Origin: Talaromyces rugulosus
Lineage: Eukaryota; Ascomycota; Eurotiomycetes; Eurotiales; Trichocomaceae
Assembly (NCBI RefSeq): GCF_013368755.1
Contig: NC_049562.1
Location: 4,526,001 to 4,590,000 of the forward strand
DNA: 64,000 nucleotides
Direction of reading: 5' to 3'
In this document: positions 1-11,400 of the stretch, one piece after another
Layout: the number at the start of each line of letters is the position of its first letter
Numbering within the stretch: the first letter of the stretch is position 1
Notes under the pieces: model-generated
The model's database searches: none
The model's input: only the letters and a program-made list of their open reading frames with translations
What the model was told of the DNA's origin: nothing
Program-made: the position numbers and the translations under genes

Positions 1-852
1 TGAATAATACAGGCCAATTACAAAAAATGGGTGTCTTCAAGTCAAAATCCCCGGAGAAGGAGACTGCTACCAAGAGAAAGTCAACCGACTTCGCTAATCT
101 ACCACCGCTAAAGCCGGGTGGCGCTGTCGGTTTCATGAATTATCGCGAAGGCGAGAACTCAAATACAGCGAAGGGGAAGAAATCAAAGAAGACAAGCGAG
201 AGTGATATGGATAGCGACGAAGACGAGGACGATGCTGTTGCCACCAAAGCTGAGGAAGAGGAAACCAATGGTACTATTCACCTATCCCCCGATGACATTC
301 GCCGGCAAGGAGACCTGGCCGAGGGCGTTCGCAAGATCAAGGTATGTTGGTTTTTTAAATAGGAATACCATTCCATTTCCTTGCTAATGAAGGATATAGT
401 TAAAACGTCAACATTCCGCCGAACCAATGGGAGATAATGCGTCCAGCTTGAATACTCCTGCGTCAGAGAGCACGCCTCCTGCGTCGAATGATGCATTGTC
501 GACAACGCCACCACAAGCTTCTTCTGCTACTGCATCTAATTCCGGGGTATCGGAAGCTCTTCACAGCATCGCCGAGTCTTTGACCAACGATTATGTTGGA
601 AGCCCTCTGAAGAAACCGAGGGCTAGCGTATCCACTGCGGACGAAAACGGTCTTCGCAAGCGACTCGAGACCAATGTTTCCAACAACATTGGCGAGGTTC
701 TCGGACCAGCCGCTACGCCTCAGAACCCGGATTCATCTGTTGGTGGTACAGCATCTGGAGCGACAGCTAGCCAATTTGGAAGTAGCTTGAACGCATCCTC
801 TGTCCCACCGGTCGCCCAGCCCCCAGTTCAAGAGGAAGAAGAGGAACTATAA
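1..852 (+). CDS. C-terminal part of an unidentified acidic, low-complexity protein (5' truncated)
   Basis: The reading frame is open from the window edge (first full codon at 3), so the true start lies outside. One intron (342-399, GTATGT...TATAG) joins exons ..341 and 400-852. The visible part is about 260 residues without a recognisable fold. It has a Lys/Ser-rich start, an acidic patch (DMDSDEDEDD), a conserved-looking piece (IHLSPDDIRRQGDLAEGVRK), a long Ser/Thr/Ala/Pro-rich tail with a basic KKPRAS motif, and a final EEEEEL. The composition suggests a disordered nuclear regulatory tail, but that is inference. The ATG at 27 is internal to the open frame and need not be a start. I do not recognise the family. 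Confidence 0.6.
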
Positions 853-1567
853 TTATGTTCTGGTTGGTTTCCTTATTACGTTTCATCGAACGATTTGCAT
901 GCCAGATCACTTCCCGCCAAATGGGTTGGTTGTCTGTGATACCTTATAAGCCTCTGGAATTGTCCTTTTTAAACTCTTCTCTCTTCGATACTTTCATTTG
1001 TAACCACTTTATACCTTTTCAGTTTACCTTTAAATTTTCTGTCGTATTACTATTTGGGTATGGGCATTCCCCCAGGTATGACTTGCTTATTTCGTTTTTT
1101 TATTTTTACCCCGTCTTTCTCAAGTACTTGCTATGCGGGCATTGTTTAACATACCAGGGAGAACTCTTTTTTTTTTTTTTTTTTTCCCCAGATATTCAGG
1201 ATCGAAGAATTTATTGATAGTATAGAATGGATTTTTGTTTCCTGTTGATATATCATTAACTTATGATTTAAAGTACGAGCTTGCTCACAGTTACGTTACA
1301 TCAATGTTTCCAACGTTTGTCGTAGTTTATCTGAGGGGCAAATGTGGGGGGATTCTCCAGATGTGAGCTTCAATAGAAGATCGATCGATCGAAGACAAGC
1401 ACCTGGCTAACGTCCAAAATATTTCGGAGATAGATCGGTCGTTTACCGAAAACCCTGAAGCAGGGGATAGCTTGTTTGTAGCATCCTTGTACTACTGCAA
1501 CTGACGATTCGGATCCTCTCTCAATTGGCTGTGTTTGGGAAGTTTGAACACCCCGACTACTCTGACG
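853..1567. other. Intergenic region, T-rich
   Basis: This is the 3' flank of the first gene and the 5' flank of the GH3-GNAT gene. It is pyrimidine-rich with a T run of about 19 at 1167-1185 and a short GATC tandem near 1380-1392. Open frames here have no coding character. Confidence 0.5.
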
Positions 1568-4307
1568 ATGCCCCCGCCAGAAGAGCTTCGTAAAAAGGTT
1601 GGCCAGGTATGTACAACTAACCACTCCCACCATGGAAATCCTTTGAGTTTGCTGATAACTTGAACGCGAAGCTTTTTGCTGCTGGCTTTCACGGTCTCAC
1701 TCCAGATTCTAAAATCAAGACATTGATCCGTAATTATGGGCTTGGGGCGATCGTCCTGTTCAGAAGGAATATTCAGGATGCAGCCCAACTTCAGGTATTT
1801 CATATTTTAACCCAAAAGGACTGGAACATACTAAGGGAAATGCCTAGGCCTTGACAAATTCTCTTCAGCAAGAAGCAAAAAATGCTGGCCATGAATACCC
1901 CTTACTCATTGGTATTGATCAGGAAAATGGTCTTGTAACTCGAGTCACGCCGCCCATGGTGCCGCAGCAACCGGGGCTGATGACCCTGGGAGCCACAGGA
2001 TCTCCCCAGTTTGCTTACGAGGTCGGAAAGGCAACGGGGGAGATGCTTGATTTCTTCGGCATAAACATGAACTATGCCCCTGTTTGTGATATCAATTCCG
2101 AACCCCTCAACCCAGTGATAGGTGTGCGCAGTGCCGGAGATGAGCCGAACTTTGTATCCCGAATCGCCAGTGCTTCTGCCCAGGGGCTTCGAGAGCGAGG
2201 TGTTGTACCTACTGTCAAGCATTTTCCAGGCCACGGAGATACTGCTGTTGATTCCCATTATGGACTCCCAGTCATCACCAAATCGCGAAGTGAGCTTGAA
2301 AAGTGTGAATTAATACCATTCAGGCGTGCTGTGGCCGAAGGTATCGAGACAGTAATGACAGCCCATATCGCCTTACCAAACATTGGATCGCAAGACCTAC
2401 CAGCGACTTTGTCATCAGATGCATTAAATATACTGCGAAAGGACATGGAGTACGATGGCGTCATTATTACCGACTGTCTTGAGATGGACGGTATTCGTGC
2501 GACCTTTGGCACTGCAGAGGGCGCCCTGATGTCTTTGAAAGCTGGAAGCGATAGCTTCATGATATGCCATACGTATGGAGTGCAAGTATCTGCCATTAAT
2601 AGGATTTTTCAAGCGGTGGAATCTGGCGAAATTCCTTCTTCCCGCATCGATGAATCGCTGCGTCGAATTACTGCCCTGAAAAAGCGTTACCTCAGTTGGG
2701 AGCATTCTCTAGGCGTGTCAAACACGGAGCGTGACCTGGCCAAACTCAACGACAGGCATCAAGAGATCGCCAAAAATGCATATACTCATTCAGCAACAGT
2801 CGTAAGAAGCGAGGCCGGGGTGTTGCCAATACCTCCATCTTCTAATGTTGTCCTCCTTTCCCCCGGAGGGAGGATTCCCTCAAACGGAGCAGTTGACAAA
2901 AGCAGCCCGAGTCATATGACATTTGTTGATGTTCTAGAGGCTCGCGGTTTGTCCGTGACCGAGATTCAATATTCAGAGTCCAGTCTTTTAGAGCAGCAAT
3001 GGAAAGTTGTCGCCGAAGCCAATGCTGTGATTCTAACAACCCGAAACGCGAGAGAAGCCGAGGAACAGCGCTCAATTGCGTTTGAGCTCGCCAAACGACG
3101 AAAGGACCTTATTGTTGTTGCAACCTGCAGTCCCTACGATTTCTTGGATGACACGGAAATCGGAACGTATCTTGCAATCTATGAGCCTACCGTAGAAGCA
3201 TTTTCAGCTGCCGTTGATGTCATTTGTGGAAAGGCTTCTGCAAAGGGAGGTTTGCCTGTTAAGAGTGAACTCGTGAAAGCGCAGAAATCGAGCCTTTCTT
3301 TTCATATATCGCCGTTTGTATGCGAAAGAGATATAGAAGGAGTATCAAAAGTATGGAGTGCCGCACTTCCAGAGTACAACTTGCCAACGCACAATCTACA
3401 ATTGCTGCTAGACCAGCCACATGGAAACCATCTCGTTGCGCGAGAGGGAGACACTGTTGTGGGGTTATGCATAGCGTATAATTCTGTCAACAGAGGAGTA
3501 CCTTCGGCTGAAATAGCAGCTCTTGCTGTAGACCCAGACAAGCAAGGCAAGGGTGTGGGCACACAACTTTTATCTGAATCCCGTGAATGTTTTCGTGAAA
3601 AGCGTGGTTTGAATAATATCACTTTGAGAAGTTATTTCCCACGCTTTTGGCCTGGGTTGCCTGCCGATTTGCCTTCAACCACACAAGAGTTCTTTGTCCA
3701 CCGTGGATTTCGGCTGAGTGAGCCAGATAATACTGATGCCGACCTTTATCAAAATATCAAGGAATTCGTGCCACCTCGCAAGTATCTTGAACACGCTATC
3801 GCCTCTGGCTTCAGTTTCAAAGCCATTACGCCGGAAACCTTTGACGATTGTCTCGTTGGTCAGAAAAAGAACTTCACACATTATACGGTAAGCAGAGATA
3901 GTTAAAGACCTTCTCAATGTTAAGGCTTTCTGACTCTCATGTAGGGCTGGGTAGAAACATACATTGCCCTAGATCCCAAAGATCATCCATCAAGCATTAT
4001 GGCGGCCTTTGATAAGCACGGAGCTCAGATTGGATGGACGTTAATGCTTTCTCCAGAAGATCCGTACCTGAGCACAAACTGGGCCTGTCCTCTTATTATT
4101 GGGCCCGGAACTGGGATAATAGGCTGTGTAGGTGTAGACGCCGCGTATCGCAGCCAAGGAGTTGGTCTTGCTATGCTGTGCCATGCTCTCGAAGACATGA
4201 GGAACAGGGGTATTGAAGCGGCTTTTGTAGATTCGACGGACATAGTCGACTGGTATGCAAAAGTGGGCTTTTCAAAGTGGAAGGAGTATCGTAAAGCTGA
4301 GATTTGA
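1568..4307 (+). CDS. GH3 (NagZ-type) beta-N-acetylglucosaminidase fused to two GNAT acetyltransferase domains
   Basis: Four exons (1568-1606, 1672-1794, 1848-3887, 3945-4307) give 854 aa. Residues about 1-350 are a NagZ-type GH3 barrel. The histidine/aspartate loop KHFPGHGDTAVDSH is at 178-191 (dyad Asp189-His191), and the likely nucleophile is Asp263 in VIITDCLEMDG. A GH3 C-terminal-like region follows to about residue 530. Two GNAT folds come next, the first with DPDKQGKGVGTQLL near 617 and the second with AAYRSQGVGLAML in the last exon. No signal peptide is seen, so an intracellular enzyme is likely. The family hydrolyses terminal beta-GlcNAc from glycans or muropeptide-like substrates; linking acetyl transfer to it (for example re-acetylating amino sugars) is inference. 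The start gives a short 13-residue first exon in good frame. It is convergent with the next gene. Confidence 0.9.
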
Positions 4308-4763
4308 TTGTGTCAGCGGCATGATGCTAGTCTTTGGTGTTCAAACATGCATCGACACCTGCTAGTAGGATAATGAGCAGGAAAGAGGATAGTCTAGCTA
4401 ATTAGAAATACAAATGCAGAGCTAGGAGGAATAAACCTCGATGTTTGATAGAAAGAGAAGAAGAAATAGGAAGTGGTCCGTAGCTAGACAGGTTCATTAG
4501 ACAATAATTATATACACTAGCCGCAAGAGGAAATGTCATCACAAGGAATGAGCATCTCTCGACGGCATTAATATTCCTAGGTACAGGTGGGATCCTTCCT
4601 CCCGTTACTCTGGTCAGCTGACGGGATAGCTCACGTGCCTGGGTACTCCTGAGTCCCTTGGCTTGGTGAGCCGACAATATCCCTGCTGGTTATCCTTATT
4701 CCTAGAGGAGCAAACTGTTCGAAAACTGTCGAATAGTCGCTGGCCTTCTTCATGGCCGATACC
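4308..4763. other. Convergent 3' intergenic region
   Basis: This lies between the stops of the GH3-GNAT gene (+) and the MFS gene (-) and presumably holds both 3' UTRs. No coding or structural signal was seen. Confidence 0.5.
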
Positions 4764-6543
4764 TCATCCCAAATTGACAGGCCATCTCGTGCGAATGTAT
4801 TTTCCATGTCGGTAAATGACATACAAGGCTGGGGTGAAGGCGATGGCGAGGAATCCCAGCACGGAATTGCCCCAGCCATATCCGAGCGATGCGTACATTT
4901 TTGGACCAGCTAGAGGAAGGAGAGCACCTCCAATGGAACGAAGTACGGTATTTGCAGCCATGGCCGAGGCGGCATAGACGGTAAACGAATCGACGAGATA
5001 TCCCAGCACGGGCATGAAGAAAAACATGTTACCCACGCCAACTAAAGAGGAGCCAATGATAGGCACAATCCAGTGGGTATGTGCTTTGGCACTCCATCCA
5101 TACCAGAACAGGCCTGTGCCGCTAACAATCGTGGATACCAGGAGAAGTGGAAGTCGATCTTCGGGCTGCAACAGTCCCTGGGCAGCTCGTTTTTGAATAT
5201 ATTTGTCACTGGTAAAGGTAAATACTAACAGGCCGAGAACATTGCCGACACCCAGACCGATATAGGCGAGACCTGAGATACCAGAAGAGAAGCCATACGT
5301 AGATTCAAATACCAAGGGAAACGTGGTTAGTATAAGGTACAGAATCCCATACACCAAAACGGAGGCTAGCGACAGAAGAATGCAAATGGGCGAGAACAGG
5401 GAAAGCTTTGTTGGACGAATGATGGCACGTTTGAGGATCTCTGTGCTGCTGATGCCCCGATCAAGCTTGGACCGCAGGTCCATGTTTCCAGTCTCCTTTT
5501 GGAGTCGTTTCGTTTTCTTGTCAAGAATACCGATGGCGAATGTCTCGCTGGCAAATATCATTTGACCAATGGTGACGGCTCCGCTCTACTCAGGTTGGTT
5601 AGCCAAACTTATCACCTAGAAACTTGGGGGCGAGCCATACTGCTATCGTTAGGACCCAAAAGATCCACCTCCATCCTTTTGCTTCTGACAAGAATCCGCC
5701 GGCGATCGGTCCGATGGCTGGACCACAGACCGGACCGAGGGTATACAAAGACAAAGCCTTGCCTCTCTGGCTGACGGGAAACAAATCTGCAATGGTTCCG
5801 CCACCGACAGCCAACGGGGCGGAACCCATGCATCCAGCCAAAAATCGAAAGACGATGAGCATTGACATGTTCGTCGATACTGCACAAGCGACAGTAAAGA
5901 CGGTATAGAAGACGTTAGAGCATGCGTAGCAGACCCATCGTCCATACACTTCAGATAGGGGAGCCAACACCAACGGCCCAAGTGCAAGCCCGAGAACGTA
6001 TATCGACACGACGAGACTTTGAAGCAGTTCATTTGTTGTACCAAACTCAGCGGACACTTGACTTACGCCCGGCGCAAACATAGAAGACGCAAGCGGGCTT
6101 TAGTTCGGTCAGTGATTATTGGCATTAAATAAAAAGCGGGGAGCGAAGGGTAGATGAAAGGAAATAGTTACGAACACAATAAAAGTGATGGCGGAAACAA
6201 TGCCAACATTAGTCCATTTCTTCGCTGTCGACCAGTTCATCGGGTTGGCGGGATCGTTGTCGCCATCCCACCAGACCATGTTAGAATCGCCCTCTCCATC
6301 AACCGTCTCAACTCCGTTCTTTTCAACATCTTCTGGTGATTGTCGGGTTTCATCCGAAGACGCTCTACTCGTAGCGGGAGTGGGCTCAATCTTTTCTGTA
6401 ATTTGGTAACTACTCAAATTGGCTCAGTTTTTGTCTAATTATTATTTTTCTGTCGTTGCAAGAAGGCTGAGTAGTGGAACTTACTCGAGTTCATCGACGG
6501 GATGAGTAGCCTCGATACTCCTGGTGAGCGAAAGCGCAGCCAT
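4764..6543 (-). CDS. MFS drug:H+ antiporter, DHA1 family (12 TM)
   Basis: Four exons on the minus strand (6543-6485, 6412-6176, 6097-5641, 5585-4764) give 524 aa. An approximately 95-residue polar N-tail ending NPMNWSTAKKW leads into 12 membrane segments. DHA1 signatures are visible: loop 2-3 motif A (LSEVYGRW), GCMGSAPLAVGGG in TM4, and the antiporter motif C (GPVCGPAIGPIAGG) in TM5. It should sit in the plasma membrane and export small toxic molecules by proton antiport; the substrate is unknown. The exon 2 donor must be GTTCGT at 6175, because the stronger-looking GTAACT at 6171 gives a frameshift. A TATA-like element lies about 95 bp upstream of the ATG. It is divergent from the ABC transporter gene, which suggests shared control. 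Confidence 0.88.
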
Positions 6544-8432
6544 TTTTTTCTGGGTGCCGTCGCAGGTTTAGTGATCGCAGAAGAAAGCAGGCGGCTGATT
6601 CTTTATCAATTGATGTATAAGGGTAAAAGCGCCGGCTTATATATGTATCATATGTATCATTGCTCTAGTTTGCTTCAATTAGCAAGTAAGCGCTTAAGAC
6701 CCACGAACTAGTTAGCTGGGTATTATTAATTATGCTGAGCAGTCGAACAAAGCTCAGCCCCCTAGTTAGTCGAAGGGCAGTTAGCAAGAGCCTATGGCCT
6801 TACGCCTTATCTCCGGGAGTCGAGACTGGAGTTATTCCGCTGTATAGGCAATCATTTAAACCCGACTGCAGTCACTGCACGGGATATCGAATCTAGAGGA
6901 GCGGGCTCCATGTGGCCTGCCCAACTACCACTAATTAGTACCAGCATCCGGCGGTATGCATATGCATAAGCAATGCATGGCGGCGCATGGTGGGATAGAT
7001 CTCAGAAGCTCGCTCTTAGCTATTCCGACGCTAGATAGTGGTAACCAATCAGGGCCGCTCCCTAATGCCGACAGCGCGTTTCCCCCGGAAGTTCGGCACG
7101 GCAAGCCCCACATCGGGCGCCAGCCTTACCCGCTTAGGTTCAGCAACGTGGGTCGGCTGTGGTACTCCAGCCAATTAAATGCACGCTTGTCCCCTAGGCC
7201 GTGTCTCCACTTTGCACGCTTGTGTGGATCCGGATATGAGAGTGTAGCCAATGATATGTACGTATTATGGCACCGCTGTACTGTCATTGGGCCTTCAGTA
7301 TTCCTTAGGCAGATGGAGACTCGCATGACTCGAGATGGACTCTGGATGGATTCTGGAGAGAGAGAGGAGGAAGTTAATTTCAAGTTGTCTAAACTTGTTT
7401 CGTAGTGGGATGTTAACTGTGTAGATCGGCAGAGTTTCATGGTGCTTGTCAGAAGGTGACATGCCAGAGTAACCTGTAAGCCATGAAACAAGGACTCAAG
7501 TTAGCACCATCTTCCAGAATACTCCATACATGAGTCATTTTGGTTCTTTGTGAAGCTCGTTACTGGGGAGGTAGCTAGTGATTATGATTTCTTCTCACCT
7601 TCATACAGCGTGTCTTGTTATCACGTCGGACGTCCACAGTTGTTACCTGTAGTTCATCAAGATCAGTTGATGGTTATGGGGGGCTACGGATTAAGTTGAG
7701 CATACTTCCTTGACATTCAGTCATTACCCTCGAGCGGACCGGCTTATATCAATACTATTGAACTGCTACAGTTGACAAGCTCGGCCCGTGACAAGCTTTG
7801 TACCTCCAGGGACAGCCGAACATACCGCCCACCCGATTGGCGGTGGCGGCCCATCTCGTTAACCATCACGATGATATTAATAAAAGTTTCTCTTTGGCCT
7901 TGCTTAATCCTGCCCTTATCAATCGATCGGCATCAATAAATCTAAAATAAGGTCGCGCGCACAATGTTGAAAATGGGGTTATCTTATCTCTCGGCCCCGC
8001 TACTCCAAGCGGCGGAGAATACGAGTTACACATGGTGGCTGCCGAGCTTTCCTTTCGAGTCCTTTATTTTTCTTTCCTTAATCTCACTATTCGAACAAGG
8101 TGCTAAGCGGCTTGTGTTAGAATTCAAACAAGCATTACTCAGCGCGGTGCCGCTTACACTAGCCTCGCCATCCGCGCGAATTATCGCATCATTTTGTCCC
8201 CTCTCCGATTCCAGCTCCGCACTCGTTGGTCAGCTTCTCCAGTGCAAACTTCGATACAGCAGAACTTTAGCTACTACGCAGTGGTACTCTCTGCTTCGAT
8301 TCACCCGCGACTTCACTCTCGTTCTATCGCTCCTTTGTTTCACCTTGCGATGTGTTGCTGAACGCCCGGCCAGTGCTTTCCCTTCACTGATGCATGCCCA
8401 TCGGGGCTCAATCACCACCATTCAAATGCAAC
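6544..8432. other. Long divergent intergenic region between MFS and ABC transporter genes
   Basis: This 1.9-kb spacer separates two divergent pumps and is large for this gene-dense window. It contains short palindromic ATGCAT/CATATG repeats near 6955-6990 and an open frame at 7964-8521 that overlaps the ABC start in another frame. I see no conserved coding sequence. It probably holds both promoters and the ABC 5' leader. Confidence 0.5.
6636..6645 (-). promoter_or_regulatory. TATA-like element of the MFS gene
   Basis: A TATATAAG-type sequence on the minus strand, about 95 bp upstream of the MFS start codon, is a normal position for a fungal TATA element. It was assigned by position only. Confidence 0.35.
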
Positions 8433-11400
8433 ATGGACAGCCTCGCGGGCATCTATCAATTCGCATTTGTTTCTCCCTTTCGAAATACAGCTTTCGTGGC
8501 TCTATCGGACGAGGGAAATGATGCCTCGTCACAAAGGTGAGTATAGACGCGCGTCATCGGAGCTTAATTAATTACTTTGTTCCTGATTCTGAGAATTCAT
8601 AGATTGCTGTGGCAGTCCCGCACCCAACATGTGGCATCTTTCATCGGCCAAGGATATCTCCATTTAGCTCTTTTGGGCGTTTCCGTATCTGTAATATCTC
8701 TACAGGTATTATTTAGCTATAGACAACGGTGGTGGAAGAAACAACAAAAGATTATTGATGACGCCGAAGCCGCCCATTCCGTGCAGTTCTATACACCGAC
8801 TCTGTACACCTTGGCGCAATTATTTTTTGTTATTGCCTCACTTGCTGTTAACATTGTCGCTACCGTTACGCAATCCACGAGCTGGGTGACGTCCCTACTT
8901 TTTGGATATACAGCCATCTTGGGTGTGTCTCGATATACATGGGATCCCACTACGCAATATCACATCCACCGTCACGTTACAAGCATCACGGTGGTTGCCA
9001 CAGTGTTGTCATTTTTGCAAACATTCTCGCCGTTGGTCGTCATTGGATCAACGCACCGGCCGACTTTTATTGAAATTGCTTCATTCGCTTGTCTAGCTGC
9101 AGCAAGCTGGGTTCCTCTTATCGCCCCGAATCCACAGCGAATCCCCGCGCAAGAACCGTACGGACAAGAAGGTTATCTATGCCTGACAGAAAAGGCTTCT
9201 CTGGAGGAGACCTGCTCACCCATCTCTTATTATTGGACCTATGAATGGGTGACTTATCTGATCCTCCGGGCGGCCCGTCGAGAGATCGTTATCGAAGATC
9301 TGCCCACCCTGCCTTCGTACGATGCGCCAGATAAATGGGCAAAAGCGATTCGCAAACAACGAAAACGGGGAGGCAAGACCTTCTTTATTCTATGTCGATT
9401 GCTGACTAAAGATATCAAGGCCATCATTCAGTGGTCAGTCTATACCGCGTTCGTCGAGTTTCTCTCTCCAATTGGCCTTGTGAATCTCTTAAAGTATCTT
9501 CAAAGCCCCTCAGAGGCCATTTTTCACCCTACTCTATGGATTGCCTTGCTCTTCATCGGCCCGACAACTCGCTCACTGTGTTTCCAACGTTACATCTTTA
9601 TCGCGACCAGAGTGATTGTTAGAATACACATGTCACTTGTACAAGAGATTTACCATACCGCAATCCAGTCTCATCTCTACGATTCCTCGATTGCGGAGAA
9701 GAACGTAGACCAGCATAGTGGTAACGTAACTGAAAAGGATGCTTCCAAGACCAGACAGGCAGACATCACCACGCTCATGTCGTCTGACGTGGACTCAATC
9801 TACAATTCGCGCGAAATATTTTTCGTCCCTATAACTGGCACAATCACTGTAACGATTGCCGTCTTATTCCTATACCGCTTGCTTGGTTGGCCTTCTCTAG
9901 TTGGGGTTGTAACTTTGTTTCTGTGCAGTCCCTTGCCCACCCTCACCTCACGCCGTGTATCTCACATACAAAGATCGGTCATGCGGGCCACCGATGCTAG
10001 GATTTCTAGGATCACCGAGTACCTTGGCTCTATCCGAACTCTCAAGTATTTTGGCTGGGAACCAGCTATAGAAAGACAAATCAGCGCTCTTCGACAAGTC
10101 GAGCAGGACCGGACCTGGAAGCGCAATTTGATGGCGGCCATCATCTCTCTTTCTGGCGACTTCTTGCCCATGATGAGTTTGCTGGCCACCTTCTCGACCG
10201 TTGCTCTTTTCACCGACACGCCCCTTGATGCTCCAAGGGCCTTTACGTCGTTGTCGATCATGGAAATCCTACGCTCCCAGTGCGTGTGGATGGCTAACAT
10301 CGTGCGTAATGCATCGCAGGGTATCGAGTCTCTTCGCCGCATGGACCGGTTCTTTGACTCTGCTGTCGAGATCAAACGTCACCCCCAGGGGCCGCCCGAG
10401 TTCAAGAACGCAACGTTCCGTCGAACGCCTGTCGCTACTTTTCGGCTGCAGGATATTTCAACCTCCTTTGTGGAAAATGCATTGAATGTCGTTACCGGTC
10501 CGACAGGATGCGGCAAGACATCCTTGCTTTTGTCTCTACTCGGGGAGACTATTCACGAGTCTGGTACGGCAACATGTCCGCGTGATGTGGCATATGTTCC
10601 CCAGACTGCCTGGTTACAAAATGACTCTGTACGCCAGAATATCCTGTTCTACAGTCCATTTGATCAAAATCGCTATGATGCTGTTGTCTCGGCGTGTGGC
10701 CTTCTCCCGGATCTGGAACAGCTTCCTGATGGTGATTCGACTATCGTGGGTGAAAGGGGTACCAGTTTGTCTGGAGGCCAGAAACAGCGAGTCTCGTTGG
10801 CAAGGGCAGTGTATTCTCAGACATCAACCTTGCTTCTAGATGACATTTTTTCGGCCCTCGACACACATACCACGGCGTTTGTATATGACCAATGCTTTCG
10901 TCGAGGACTCCTTGCTGGACGTACGGTGATTCTGGTGACTCACCTACCTTCGGCTCTCCAAGATGCTCGGATGGTGGTCAATATGGAACAAGGGACTGTA
11001 GCTTCGATTGAGATGAGAGAAGAAGAAATATCAGCATCCTCAAGCGCCAGCACATTTTCAACTGAATTAGCTGCAGTCGGATTGAACTCTGCACCGGGAG
11101 CTAAGGTGGAAGCTGGTAAAGCACCTCAGCCTAACAAATCTATTGCCGTAAACGCATCCGCAGACCAGAAAGAACATACATCTTCGCGCCTGGTAGAGGA
11201 GCAATCTTCAACAGGGCGTATCCCGCGGGCTCTGGGTAAGTATATCTAGCTCTTCTATAACTCATTTATGGTGTACATTCTAACAGACGGAAATACTGGC
11301 AGTGCTGGAATACTTGCTCAAATTTGGAGGCTATCCATTTGTTGTCGGCGCGATGCTGTCCACGTTACTAGTGCAAACCACCTACTTTTCGGTCACATAC

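Noticed and set aside
855..1217. Phe/Leu-rich 120-codon open frame
   Set aside because: T-rich 3' flank; hydrophobicity is only due to TTT/CTT codons.
6956..7405. 149-codon open frame in the MFS/ABC spacer
   Set aside because: No domain, poor composition, and partly open on the other strand too.
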